Part shown: positions 8,234 through 15,952 of the stretch, piece by piece
Position numbering within the stretch: the stretch's first letter is position 1
Layout of the letters: each line of letters begins with the position of its first letter
Assembly: GCA_034666465.1 (NCBI GenBank)
Contig: JAXDLT010000276.1
Location: 1 to 31,412 of the forward strand
Direction of reading: 5' to 3'
Source of the DNA: CF-96 sp028287605
GTDB taxonomy: Bacteria; Chloroflexota; Dormibacteria; Aeolococcales; Aeolococcaceae
Length of the DNA: 31,412 nucleotides
The notes under the pieces: model-generated
Database searches by the model: none
What the model was told of the DNA's origin: nothing
What the model saw: only the letters and a program-made list of their open reading frames with translations
Translations under genes and position numbers: made by a program

Positions 8234-8308
8234 ATGGTCAGACGCGACAAGACCCAGCCGCGACACCTCAGCCAGGTGGCCGGTGCCCCCGGTGTCCGGG
8301 ATGCATAG
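8234..8308 (+). CDS. 24-residue leader ORF overlapping the DUF4214 gene
   Basis: A short ORF (MVRRDKTQ... to RDA) with a strong ribosome site (GAGGAGAAC) just before its ATG. Its stop codon lies inside the first codons of the DUF4214 gene: the sequence ATGCATAG holds the next start (8301) and this stop (8306-8308). The downstream ATG has no clear ribosome site of its own, so the leader may load ribosomes for it by coupling. Alternatively, a one-base error could have split a longer N-terminus. No family is recognised. Confidence 0.45.
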   Translation: MVRRDKTQPRHLSQVAGAPGVRDA

Positions 8309-9377
8309 ACTCGGAGAGCGACGCGGCCGCCGCCTCGTCAGCGCGGTCGGAATCGCGGGCCTCGTGGCCGTCGGCATCGGAGCCGGCACTCTGCACGCCC
8401 AGGCCACCCCCGCCGTAGCCACCGCCACCACCACCACGCTCACGTCCTCGAGCAATCCCGCGTCCTCCACCGGGCCGGTGACCCTCACCGCGACCGTCGT
8501 TCCCGCCTCCGGCTCCACGATGCCGGCCGGCACCGTGCAGTTCATGGACGGCACGACCGCCCTGGGGACTCCCGTCACTGTGATCCCGGGCACGCCCACC
8601 TCCAACGGGACCGCCTCCATCACCCCCACCTTCACCAAGGCGGGCAGCGGCAGGCACAGTCTCACCGCCACCTTCACTCCCACCGGTTCGGCCACCACGA
8701 CGTCGTCGGGGACCCTCCCCCAGGACGTCATGGGGACGAACGCCAGCTTCGTGGAAGCCGCCTACGCCACCATGCTGGGCCACCCCGCCGACACGCCCGG
8801 CGGCAACTACTGGATCGACCAGCTCACCAATCACGCGGTGCCGCGCTCCTCGCTCGCAATGGCGCTGGCCTCGCTGCCCGAGTACCGGACGAACGTGATC
8901 AGCGGGAACGGCCAGTCGGGCAACGACTTCTACGACCTCTACCTGCACCGCCAGTTCGACAGTGCCGGGGCGAGCTACTGGACCGGCCAGATGGCCGGGC
9001 CCGGTGGAATGACCTTCGAGCAGGTCCGCCTCCGGTTCGCCGGCTCGTCCGAGTTCTTCACCAGCCCCCTCGTGGGCAACAACGACCAGCCGACCGCCAT
9101 CGAGCTCCTCTACGAGGACCTCCTGGGCCGGTCCTCGGACACCGCGGGCATGAACTACTGGAAGGGTCACTTCAGCGCCAGCACCATCGCGTCTCAGTTC
9201 CTCTTCAGCAAGGAGGGACGCGCGTATCTGGTGAACACCGTCTACCAGCAGATCCTGGTCAGGGACGCCGACGCCGCCGGCCAGACCTACTGGTCGAACC
9301 TCCTCCTCTCCGGCGCCAGCGACGAGAACATCATCGCCTCCATCCTCAGCTCGGACGAGTACCTCGCCGGCCACTGA
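8301..9377 (+). CDS. exported protein with Ig-like domain and DUF4214 repeats
   Basis: A 358-residue exported protein. A basic N-terminus and a hydrophobic stretch (about residues 12-32) form a signal peptide or anchor ending near AQATPAVA. Residues about 40-135 look like one bacterial Ig-like domain (Big_3_5 type: PVTLTATVVPASG, AGTVQFMDG, HSLTATFTPTG). Residues about 145-355 hold DUF4214 units, recognised by repeated patterns such as FVEAAYATMLGHPADTPGGNYWIDQL and later GASYW, GMNYW and GQTYW blocks, about four copies. DUF4214 is found in surface-layer-like and secreted proteins; its role is poorly known. A clean terminator follows at once. Confidence 0.85.
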   Translation: MHRLGERRGRRLVSAVGIAGLVAVGIGAGTLHAQATPAVATATTTTLTSSSNPASSTGPVTLTATVVPASGSTMPAGTVQFMDGTTALGTPVTVIPGTPTSNGTASITPTFTKAGSGRHSLTATFTPTGSATTTSSGTLPQDVMGTNASFVEAAYATMLGHPADTPGGNYWIDQLTNHAVPRSSLAMALASLPEYRTNVISGNGQSGNDFYDLYLHRQFDSAGASYWTGQMAGPGGMTFEQVRLRFAGSSEFFTSPLVGNNDQPTAIELLYEDLLGRSSDTAGMNYWKGHFSASTIASQFLFSKEGRAYLVNTVYQQILVRDADAAGQTYWSNLLLSGASDENIIASILSSDEYLAGH

Positions 9378-9397
9378 CCTCCGTCTCTCGGACTGAC

Positions 9398-9430
9398 AAG
9401 GGGGCGGCAGCCGACGGGGTGCCGCCCCTT
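9398..9430 (+). terminator. hairpin terminator after the DUF4214 gene
   Basis: A 9-base-pair perfect stem (GGGGCGGCA at 9401-9409 with TGCCGCCCC at 9420-9428) encloses a 10-base loop and is followed by TTCTGTCT. The T-run is short, as is common in high-GC genomes, but its position 20 bases after the stop codon supports a terminator. Confidence 0.7.
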
Positions 9431-9494
9431 CTGTCTGTGCGGGCCGAGCGGGAGGTCCGCCTCACCACAGGGCCCGGTGGGTCACAATCGGGCC

Positions 9495-10142
9495 ATGGAC
9501 ATCGACTTCTGGTTCGACCCCGCCTGCCCGTTCTGCTGGCGCACATCCCGCTGGCTCCTCGCCGTCGCTCCCCACCGTGACGCCACCATCCACTGGCGCA
9601 GCATCAGCCTGCTCGAGAAGAACGGAGGCGCCGACAAGGTCCCCGAGCAGTTCCGCGAGCGGGTCGTCGCGACGCATCGCATGCTGCGCGTCGTCGAGCG
9701 GCTGCGCGCGCGGGGCGAGAACGAGCTGATCGAGCGCTTCTACACCGAGGTCGGCACCCAGATCCACCACGACCAGGTCGACGCGCAGGACGTCGACGTC
9801 GCCGGCATCCTCGGCACCCTGGGCGCGGACCCGTCGCTCGCCGCCGCGCTCGACGACGAGGCCCTCGACGGCGCCATCCGGGCGTCGATGTCCGAGGCCC
9901 TGAGCAGGACCGGAGAGGACGTCGGCACGCCGCTGGTCGGGATCGGCGGCCGCGTCCACTTCGGGCCGGTGGTCGCCCCGGTGCCCACCGGCGAGGAGGC
10001 GCTCGCCCTCTTCGACGCCTGGCACACCCTGGTGGGCCTGAGCGGTTTCTGGGAGCTCAAGCGAGGCCGCGAGGGCGTCGACATGACACCACCCCCGCGC
10101 CCGGACACGGTCGTCCCGGAGCGTCCCCGCGTCTCCTCGTGA
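9495..10142 (+). CDS. DsbA-family thioredoxin-fold reductase (Rv2466c-like)
   Basis: A 215-residue cytoplasmic protein of the DsbA/2-hydroxychromene isomerase fold. The N-terminus reads DFWFDPACPFCW, giving a redox pair at Cys11 and Cys14 right after the first strand, as in the actinobacterial Rv2466c family of mycothiol-dependent nitroreductases. A helical insertion (residues about 55-120) and the cis-Pro region GTPLVGIGG follow, also as in that family. The likely role is reduction of small molecules or thiol redox balance; use of mycothiol is inferred from the family only. ATG 9495 is chosen because the family starts directly at this strand; an in-frame ATG six codons upstream is possible. 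Confidence 0.85.
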   Translation: MDIDFWFDPACPFCWRTSRWLLAVAPHRDATIHWRSISLLEKNGGADKVPEQFRERVVATHRMLRVVERLRARGENELIERFYTEVGTQIHHDQVDAQDVDVAGILGTLGADPSLAAALDDEALDGAIRASMSEALSRTGEDVGTPLVGIGGRVHFGPVVAPVPTGEEALALFDAWHTLVGLSGFWELKRGREGVDMTPPPRPDTVVPERPRVSS

Positions 10143-10234
10143 CCCGGCGCGCCGGCACGGCGGCGTGATGAGGCGCGCTCGCTGACACCATCGTCAAGCG
10201 CCCGGGCGGGGCCGCACGGTGGGCGTCGACTCGC

Positions 10235-10810
10235 TCAGCGCATCGCACCGGGCCCGGCACCGACCGCCGCCGCCTGGTCGATGTCCTGGGCTGCCGCGAA
10301 GGACCAATCCGCGCCGTAGCGGTCACCCATGTCCCACAGGACGTGGGCCAGCCGGCGGAGGTCGGTCGCCACCACCGGGTGACCGCGTCCGAAGGCGACC
10401 CGGTCGATGGCCAGTGCCCGCTCGCAGCTCCGCCTCGCCGCCGTGAGCTCGCCGGCCTCGACGAGCACCTGGCTCAGAGCGCGCAGGTCCCTCGCCACCG
10501 CGGGGTGGCCGGAGCCGTGAACCTCCTCGTGGACGAGCAGCGCCCGCTCCAGGCAGGCCCGTCCCTCGGCCGGCGCCCCCAGGTCGTGGTGGACACATCC
10601 GAGATGGTGCAGGAGGAGTGCGACCTGCGCCCGATCGGCCGCACCGTGCCCCTCCGCGACGACGACGGCCTGCTCGAGACGCGCCCGGACAGCGGGCAGA
10701 TCGTCGGTCTCATGGACCAGGCGGCGGCCGGTCTCGCCATCGGTCAGGTGCGCGAGTGCTGTGGGTTCGATGTGTCGAGCATGCCGCTCGCCGGACAACT
10801 GCCGGTACAC
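10235..10810 (-). CDS. tetratricopeptide-repeat protein
   Basis: A 191-residue protein with about three tandem TPR-type units (roughly residues 45-80, 82-122 and 124-165), recognisable from the repeating A..LLHHLG..., RACLERALLVHEEV and SCERALAIDRVAFG blocks, the pattern of TPR_10/TPR_12 proteins. It has no signal peptide and no catalytic motif, so it is likely a protein-binding scaffold. It begins with a GTG without a visible ribosome site and is short; it resembles the C-terminal repeats of large AfsR/NB-ARC regulators, so it could be a detached piece. Its end faces the DsbA-like gene. Confidence 0.6.
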   Translation of the reverse strand: MYRQLSGERHARHIEPTALAHLTDGETGRRLVHETDDLPAVRARLEQAVVVAEGHGAADRAQVALLLHHLGCVHHDLGAPAEGRACLERALLVHEEVHGSGHPAVARDLRALSQVLVEAGELTAARRSCERALAIDRVAFGRGHPVVATDLRRLAHVLWDMGDRYGADWSFAAAQDIDQAAAVGAGPGAMR

Positions 10811-10887
10811 GTGATGCGACGGCGGGGCGACGCGGCGTGACGAGCCGGCGTCTTAAGCCTGAGTGCCGGGCCGCCACCGCAAGTTTA

Positions 10888-10916
10888 TTGATGAATGACG
10901 CGTTTGATTATATGAA
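10888..10916 (+). promoter_or_regulatory. candidate promoter of the frameshifted surface-protein gene
   Basis: An AT-rich island in this GC-rich window carries TTGATG (10888-10893) and TATGAA (10911-10916) spaced by 17 bases. It lies about 55 bases upstream of ATG 10972, which has an AAGGAG ribosome site. Confidence 0.45.
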
Positions 10917-10971
10917 CGATGTAAGAGAATCGGTCGAGGGTGTGGCGGCCACGGCCCGGACAAGGAGAACC

Positions 10972-11764
10972 ATGAATCGTCTCGTGACCACCACGGCTCC
11001 GCTGGCACTCGCCGGCGTCCTCCAGCTCGCGCTGGGCGCGGGCAGCGCCTCCGCTGCCACCCTCCCCCTCGGCCTCTCGGCGCCCCTGTCGACGCTGCCC
11101 CTCGTCGGCTCCGCCGGGGCACCGCTCTCTCTCCTCCTCGTCGCACTCGCGCTCGGCGCTCGCCGATCTCGCGCTCGGCAACGGCCAGGTGGCCTCCGTG
11201 GCGGTGCTCGAGGCGGCCAGCAACGCGCTGTTCGGCCCCTCCTCCTCCCACGGTGACGCGGCGACCAACGGCATCGACGCGAGCCTGCTCAGCGGCGCCC
11301 TGGCGATCGTCCTCCTCCACTCGGACACCTCGAGTGACGGGAGCGGGACGGCGTACATCGCCTCGATCAACGGCCAGCAGCTGCTCGCGTCGCACGACGG
11401 CGGGATCCCGATCAGCCTTCCCGGCGTGGGGACCATCACCCTGCTCCAGGTGGGAGCTGCCGGTGGGCTGGCCGGCTCGGCGATCGGCACCGTGGACGAC
11501 CTGCTCGGCATCCCCGGCCAGGCGGCCGGCGTGCTGACCAGCTCCAGCGCCGGCACCACGGCGGCGGCCTCCACGCCGGCCGTGCCCGCGCCCGCGACCG
11601 GAGCCCCGAAGGCCGGCGTCCTGGCCGGCCCGACCACCGGAGATGCGCAGCTCAGCACCCCGCTCACCGGCATCTCGCTCGGCCTGGGAGGCTTCGCCCT
11701 CCTCATCGGCGGGATCGGGCTCCTCGGGGCCCTCGTCCGTCGCCGCCCGCCGGCGGTGATGTAG
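10972..11764 (+). pseudogene. exported surface protein with C-terminal anchor, interrupted by a frameshift
   Basis: The first frame starts at ATG 10972 after AAGGAG and encodes a good signal peptide ending in GSASA, then continues to about 11150. The downstream frame, one base later, carries the rest: ADLALGNGQVASVAVLEAAS, a small secreted domain, an Ala/Thr/Pro-rich stalk, and a C-terminal STPLTG motif followed by a hydrophobic helix and RRR. That tail looks like a cell-wall sorting signal (LPxTG-like). Neither frame alone makes sense: the first ends in Arg-rich nonsense at 11256 and the second has no signal peptide, its first plausible start being GTG 11189. A one-base indel near 11125-11165, in a CT-rich run, explains both. 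It may be a sequencing error or a true lesion. Confidence 0.7.
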
Positions 11765-11766
11765 GA

Positions 11767-11804
11767 CCTCGTCCACGAGGGTGGGGCCGCGTGCGCGCGG
11801 TCCC
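11767..11804 (+). terminator. two GC hairpins after the surface-protein gene
   Basis: CCTCGT/ACGAGG (11767-11780, 2-base loop) is followed at once by GGGGCCGCG/CGCGGTCCC (11783-11804, 4-base loop, one G-T pair). They start three bases after the stop codon. No T-run follows, so it is a probable rather than certain terminator. Confidence 0.45.
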
Positions 11805-11875
11805 GCCCCGCGGCGACCCCGGTCCGGACCTCCCGGCGTGATCTGCGGGAGGACGGCTACGATGGGCAGGTCCTG

Positions 11876-13156
11876 ATGTTCGACTACGACTCCCGACCGG
11901 TGACGGCCCAGGTGATCCTGGTCGGGACGCGCTCGTCGGCCGACGCGTACGCGATCCGGGACTTCCTCACGCGCAACGGCAGGCCGTACGACTGGATCGA
12001 CGTCGAGGAGCGAGCCGGCGTGGATCAGCTCCTCGGTCCGGACGAGATCGCCGCCTCACGGCTCCCGCTGTGCATCCTTCCCGACGGCACCCGGCTGGCG
12101 GCCGCCACCGTCGACCAGGTCGCGGCCGGGCTCGGCATGATCTCCAAGCCGAAGCTGGGTGAGTACGACCTGGCGATCATCGGCGCCGGGCCCGCGGGCA
12201 TGGCCGCGGCCCTGTATGCCGCCTCCGAGGGGCTGAGCACGGTGGTCGTGGAGGCCATTGCCCCGGGCGGACAGGCGGGGACCACCTCCATGATCGAGAA
12301 CTACCTGGGCTTCCCGGAGGGCATCAGCGGCGGCGAGCTGGCGACCCGGGCCGCGGTGCAGGCACGCAAGTTCGGCGCCGAGATCCTCCTGGCGCGCCGC
12401 CTGGACCGCGTCGTGCCCGACGCCGGCGCCCATGTGGGCGAGCTGTCGGATGGGAGCCTGGTCCGGGGGCGCGCCCTGCTCGTGGCCACCGGCGTCGAGT
12501 GGCGGCGGCTCGACGCTCCCGGGCTGGACGGGCTGCTGGGTGCCGGCGTGTACTACGGAGCCGGCCCGAGCGAGGCGCAGGCCTGCCGTGGGGCCGGCGT
12601 CGTCGTGGTCGGCGGCGGCAACTCCGCGGGGCAGGCCTGCGTGCGCTTCTCGCGGTACGCCAGGCAGGTCACCCTGCTGGTCCGCGGCCCGACCCTCGCC
12701 GCCTCGATGTCGCAGTACCTGATCGACAGGATCGCCGCCGTCGACAACATCGAGGTCCGGACCGGGACCCGGGTGGTGGGCGTCGAGGGGAATGGGCGGC
12801 TCCGGGCCGTCGTCGTCGAATCGGATGGCGGAGGCGGCCGGTCCAGCCTCACCGCGGACGCCCTCTTCGTCTGCATCGGGGGCCGGCCGCGGTCGGAGGC
12901 CACCGACGAGTGTCCCGTCCTCCGCGACGGCGCCGGGTACCTGATGACGGGCACGGACCTCACCGCCTCCGGAGGCGTGATCCCGACCTGGCCCCTCGCG
13001 CGACCGCCGTTTCCGCTCGAGACCAACCTGCCCGGACTGTTCGCCGCCGGCGATGTCCGGCACGGGTCCACCAAGCGGTGTGCGACCGCGATCGGCGAGG
13101 GCGCGATGGCGGTCGCGCTCGTGCACCGCCATCTCGCCGAGGCCGGAAGCCCGTGA
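11876..13156 (+). CDS. thioredoxin-reductase-like FAD oxidoreductase lacking the CxxC pair
   Basis: A 426-residue flavoprotein. Residues about 10-90 form a thioredoxin/glutaredoxin-like N-terminal domain without a CxxC. The FAD domain starts with IIGAGPAGMAAALYA (101-115) and contains GGQAGTTSMIENYLGFP; the NADPH-type domain has VVVGGGNSAGQA. A second FAD motif, GLFAAGDVRHGSTKR, lies near the C-terminus. Where thioredoxin reductases carry the redox CxxC, this protein has YYGAGPSEAQAC with one Cys only, so ordinary disulfide relay is unlikely. Related non-CxxC flavoproteins exist, often fused to sensor domains. It overlaps the LUD gene by four bases (GTGA), so the two are coupled. Confidence 0.87.
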   Translation: MFDYDSRPVTAQVILVGTRSSADAYAIRDFLTRNGRPYDWIDVEERAGVDQLLGPDEIAASRLPLCILPDGTRLAAATVDQVAAGLGMISKPKLGEYDLAIIGAGPAGMAAALYAASEGLSTVVVEAIAPGGQAGTTSMIENYLGFPEGISGGELATRAAVQARKFGAEILLARRLDRVVPDAGAHVGELSDGSLVRGRALLVATGVEWRRLDAPGLDGLLGAGVYYGAGPSEAQACRGAGVVVVGGGNSAGQACVRFSRYARQVTLLVRGPTLAASMSQYLIDRIAAVDNIEVRTGTRVVGVEGNGRLRAVVVESDGGGGRSSLTADALFVCIGGRPRSEATDECPVLRDGAGYLMTGTDLTASGGVIPTWPLARPPFPLETNLPGLFAAGDVRHGSTKRCATAIGEGAMAVALVHRHLAEAGSP

Positions 13157-13809
13157 CGTCCATGAGGACGCCGAGCCCCGAGGAGCGGCTGATCCCCAAT
13201 CCCGAGTTCGCCGAGCTCGCCTCCGACGAGCGGATCCGGGCGACCGCCGGGGCGCTGGAGGGGAACGGCATCCGAGCCGTGGTCGTCCCGACGGGCCAGG
13301 AGGCGCGGCGCCGGGTCGGCGGGCTGCTGACCGACGGGGCCGAGGTCTTCAACAACACCTCCCAGACCCTGGAGGCCATCGGCGTCGCCGACGACATCGA
13401 GCGCTCCGGCCGCTACCAGGCGACCCGCCTGCGCCTCTACCAGATGGACAGGGAGATGCAGGCGCGGGAGATGCGCAGGCTGGCCGCCGCTCCCGACTTC
13501 GTCGTCGGGAGCGTGCATGCGGTGACCGAGCGGGGCTCGCTGCTGATCGCGTCCGCCAGCGGCAGCCAGCTCGGGCCGCTGGCGTCCGGCGCCGGGCATG
13601 TCATCCTCGTGATCGGGGGTCAGAAGATCGTCGCCGACCTCGAGACCGGGCTGCGCCGCATCCGCGAGTACTGCTACCCGCTCGAGGACGAGCGTGCCCT
13701 CGAGGCGTACGGGGTGCGCAGCGGGGTGAACAACATCCTGATCATCGACCGCGTCCTTGCCCCGGGGCGGGTGACCGCCATCCTGGTCGGGGAGAGGCTC
13801 GGCTTCTGA
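13153..13809 (+). CDS. LUD-domain protein (LutC/YkgG-like)
   Basis: A 218-residue protein of the LUD family. The core pattern is visible: IRAVVVPTGQEARRRVGGLL, TDGAEVFNNTSQTLEAIG, FVVGSVHAVTERGSLLIAS and GAGHVILVIGGQKIV. LutC/YkgG proteins accompany lactate dehydrogenase complexes, but here no LutA/LutB genes are near and the partner is the flavoprotein just upstream, whose stop codon it overlaps (GTGA). I chose GTG 13153 for this coupling; ATG 13162 three codons later is equally possible. The function of isolated LUD proteins is not settled. Confidence 0.82.
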   Translation: MTSMRTPSPEERLIPNPEFAELASDERIRATAGALEGNGIRAVVVPTGQEARRRVGGLLTDGAEVFNNTSQTLEAIGVADDIERSGRYQATRLRLYQMDREMQAREMRRLAAAPDFVVGSVHAVTERGSLLIASASGSQLGPLASGAGHVILVIGGQKIVADLETGLRRIREYCYPLEDERALEAYGVRSGVNNILIIDRVLAPGRVTAILVGERLGF

Positions 13810-13812
13810 GGC

Positions 13813-14151
13813 TCAGCGAGCGAACCTGCCTCCCAGCAGACGGATCACCCGTGTGACGGCGGCGCCCGCGGCCAGATAGACGACGGCGGCCAGCCCGTAG
13901 TCGATGGCGACCTGCTGCTTGGGGTCCTTGGGCGTGAAGAGCCCCTGGAATGGGCCGACGAGCCGGTCGGCGATCCCCCGCACGAAGATGACGATGGCGT
14001 TCGCCGGGTTGGCGTCGAGAAACACGAGAACGATGTGCAGCACCAGCGCCGCGGCCACCGCCACCGCCACGTACATGACCACGGCCGCGAGCACCTCCGC
14101 GGTGCGGACCCAGGCGGCGCGAAGCCTCCTCGACACGGTGCTACTCGCCAT
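13813..14151 (-). CDS. small membrane protein, actinobacterial type
   Basis: A 112-residue protein with a basic N-terminus, a long hydrophobic segment (about residues 18-46), a conserved middle block (LDANPANAIVIFVRGIAD, then LFTPKDPK) and a second helix near 84-106. The layout and middle block resemble a widespread uncharacterised actinobacterial membrane protein; there is a distant similarity to YggT-type proteins. Role unknown. It converges with the LUD gene, three bases apart. Confidence 0.65.
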   Translation of the reverse strand: MASSTVSRRLRAAWVRTAEVLAAVVMYVAVAVAAALVLHIVLVFLDANPANAIVIFVRGIADRLVGPFQGLFTPKDPKQQVAIDYGLAAVVYLAAGAAVTRVIRLLGGRFAR

Positions 14152-14258
14152 GGCTGCGGCTCGTCCCCCCGATGACCTGCGTCATGCCACCTAAGGTATC
14201 AGGCGGTCCCGCCCTGGCAGCCCCGCAGGACGAGATGGTCGACACGGCTCGAACGGCG

Positions 14259-14606
14259 TCAGAGCCCGAGCAGCAGCCGCAGGATCTCGTCGACCTGATC
14301 CAGAGTGGCGAGAGAGACGCTGCCGAATGGCTGCGCGCTCAACCGCTCGGTCGACAGCGTCCGGATGTGTTCGCAGCAGATGAAGCTGGTCTCCCGCACG
14401 CCACCGTCGGGTGGCTCCACACGCACTCGGGTCGGCAGCGGCCGGTCCCTCGTGGTGAGGGGGAGGGCGATGACCAGCCGGGCACGGCTCCGGTTGAGCG
14501 CCTGCGAGGAGACGATGACCGCCGGGCGGCGGCCACCCTGCTCGTGACCGCGAGTCGGTTCGAGGTCGGCCAGCCAGACCTGGCCGCGAGCAGGGACAAC
14601 CGTCAC
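14259..14606 (-). CDS. MazF/PemK-type endoribonuclease toxin
   Basis: A 115-residue toxin of the MazF/PemK family, predicted to cut mRNA. Diagnostic parts are RGQVWLADLEPTRGHEQGG near the N-terminus (with the catalytic-type Arg of the family), RRPAVIVSSQALN, then VIALPLTT and the closing helix with LDQVDEILRLLLGL. It starts at GTG 14606, which overlaps the antitoxin stop in GTGA, so toxin translation depends on that of the antitoxin. The frame is open upstream, but that part only shadows the antitoxin gene. Confidence 0.88.
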   Translation of the reverse strand: MTVVPARGQVWLADLEPTRGHEQGGRRPAVIVSSQALNRSRARLVIALPLTTRDRPLPTRVRVEPPDGGVRETSFICCEHIRTLSTERLSAQPFGSVSLATLDQVDEILRLLLGL

Positions 14607-14866
14607 AGGTCGCGGAGGCCGTCGGCGAGGGTCGCATCCCAGAGGGCGCGCTCGGCAGTCTCCTCCTCGGCCGCCCGCGGATCGGCCCATATCGCCGCAT
14701 ATCCGTCGTCCAGCTCCCGGGCGAACCGCTCACGGCGATACAGGTCGATCGCCTCTTCGAGGACGGTCTGGAGCGGGAGGCCCGCGGAGGCGGCGACGGC
14801 GCGCAGCCTCCGGTGGCCGCGTTCGCTGATCCGGACGGTGGTGCTGCCGCTCGACATGGGCGCCAT
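14603..14866 (-). CDS. ribbon-helix-helix antitoxin of the MazF-type toxin
   Basis: An 87-residue antitoxin. TTVRISERGHRRLRAVAASA followed by GLPLQTVLEEAIDLYRR is a ribbon-helix-helix DNA-binding domain; the acidic C-terminal half (DDGYAAIWADPRAAEEET) is the likely toxin-binding tail. The toxin start overlaps its stop by four bases. A perfect palindrome sits at the start of the gene. If TACAAT (14870-14865) is the -10 element, ATG 14866 would lie within it and the true start would be the next ATG at 14857, giving a leaderless message and 84 residues. Confidence 0.85.
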   Translation of the reverse strand: MAPMSSGSTTVRISERGHRRLRAVAASAGLPLQTVLEEAIDLYRRERFARELDDGYAAIWADPRAAEEETAERALWDATLADGLRDL

Positions 14867-14885
14867 TGTAGACCTTCAGGTCTAC
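14865..14885 (-). promoter_or_regulatory. palindromic operator and -10 element of the toxin-antitoxin pair
   Basis: GTAGACCT-TC-AGGTCTAC (14868-14885) is a perfect 8-base inverted repeat directly before the antitoxin gene, overlapping the possible -10 TACAAT (14870-14865 read on the minus strand). This fits autorepression by the antitoxin or the toxin-antitoxin complex. A second weaker repeat, CTAC-N6-GTAG (14882-14895), overlaps it. No good -35 was seen. Confidence 0.65.
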
Positions 14886-15189
14886 TGTGGGGTAGAGATA
14901 GGAGTACGTTGCCAGCGAATGGCACCGCACCACTGACAGACGGGCGCCTGCAGCTGACGCCGACTGCGCAGGGCGTCTGTGCGCAAACGAGCCGCTCATC
15001 GAATCGTTCGACTTTGCTACGTAATTGCATGATACGGAAGTACCCATGGTATATTGCCCGAATCGGCGGTCCGCAGAGGCGGCCGAACCGATGCCGGCCG
15101 GTGTGCCCTTCACCTCGCGCGCCGCATGCCATCCGTTGTCGTGATGCGGCGTTCCGTGACGGCTGGTGCCGTTCCTCAGAGGTACCTTT
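14886..15189. other. 304-base intergenic region before the exported protein
   Basis: No gene is supported here. The middle (about 15000-15060) is AT-rich for this window. TTGCAT (15025-15030) and TATATT (15050-15055) lie 19 bases apart and could be a weak plus-strand promoter for the gene at 15190; the remaining 130 bases would be a long leader. I saw no recognisable RNA element in it. Confidence 0.35.
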
Positions 15190-15933
15190 GTGAAGATATT
15201 CTGGTATTCGGCTGCCACCCTGGCCATGGCGGCGGGGCTCACCGGGGGCATCGTCGTACAACGAGAGGCGACCGCGCCCGTCCATGCTGCGATTGTCCCC
15301 ACCCCCGACGATTCGCTGCGCAAGCTCGTCCTCAAGTTTCATGTGGTAGGCAGCTTCGAGAACCTGAATCCCACCACGGGCGTGGTGACATTCAGCTTCA
15401 CCGGACCGTTCGGCGCCACCCAGATCGACCCCGTCACCGGCGTCGTCAAGAACAGTCAGACGGGCCCGGAGATCGGCGCCATCGACCATGCCAATGTGCA
15501 GTTCTCCATCGATCCGGCGAAGGGCGCCCTGAACGCGGATTCGGCGCGGTTCACGTGTGACCAATGCGTCATGCGCTTCAACGACGGCTCGGTGCTCCAG
15601 CCGATGCGCGCCGACCCCCACAACCCGATTCCTCAGGCGGACATCCCGATGGAGGGGAGACTGCTGCTCGGCCTGGGCGCGCTGTCCGGCGCCGATCCCG
15701 GAACGGTTGCGGTGCGAGGCGCCGGTTGTGCCGGGGCCAAGGAGGTGGCAGGACACGGCTTTCTCGCGAACACGGTGGGAGCGCTCTGCATGAACGGATT
15801 CTTCACCCTGCCGGCATCGCTCCCCACCACGTCGGTCGGGTGGGCAAACGTGCGCGTTCTCGGCGAGTCGGACTGCACATTCGTCTTCCAACCGCGGACG
15901 ACTCCATTGCTGCTGCGCAGAGCGGCCGGCTGA
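15190..15933 (+). CDS. exported protein of unknown function
   Basis: A 247-residue protein starting at GTG 15190, with AGAGGT seven bases upstream. Residues 1-35 are a signal peptide (KIFWYSAATLAMAAG, ending near PVHAA). The mature part shows a tandem pair of about 20-residue units, NPTTGVV...TGPFG and DPVTGVV...TGPEI, followed by a segment with paired Cys (FTCDQCVMRF) and two more Cys pairs near GAGCAG and ALCMNG, and one near the C-terminus (SDCTF). These would suit a disulfide-stabilised beta-rich domain outside the cell. No family is recognised. The gene converges with the monooxygenase-fold gene. Confidence 0.7.
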   Translation: MKIFWYSAATLAMAAGLTGGIVVQREATAPVHAAIVPTPDDSLRKLVLKFHVVGSFENLNPTTGVVTFSFTGPFGATQIDPVTGVVKNSQTGPEIGAIDHANVQFSIDPAKGALNADSARFTCDQCVMRFNDGSVLQPMRADPHNPIPQADIPMEGRLLLGLGALSGADPGTVAVRGAGCAGAKEVAGHGFLANTVGALCMNGFFTLPASLPTTSVGWANVRVLGESDCTFVFQPRTTPLLLRRAAG

Positions 15934-15952
15934 CGAACTTCTGCCGGGACCG

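Noticed and set aside
7995..8308. Longer plus-strand frame starting at ATG 7995 next to TACAAT
   Set aside because: It would be leaderless but lacks a -35, and its translated product shows no coding character before the leader ORF at 8234.
10145..10156. Palindrome CCGGCGCGCCGG just after the DsbA-like gene
   Set aside because: A GC-only 12-base palindrome is expected by chance at this base composition and has no supporting context.
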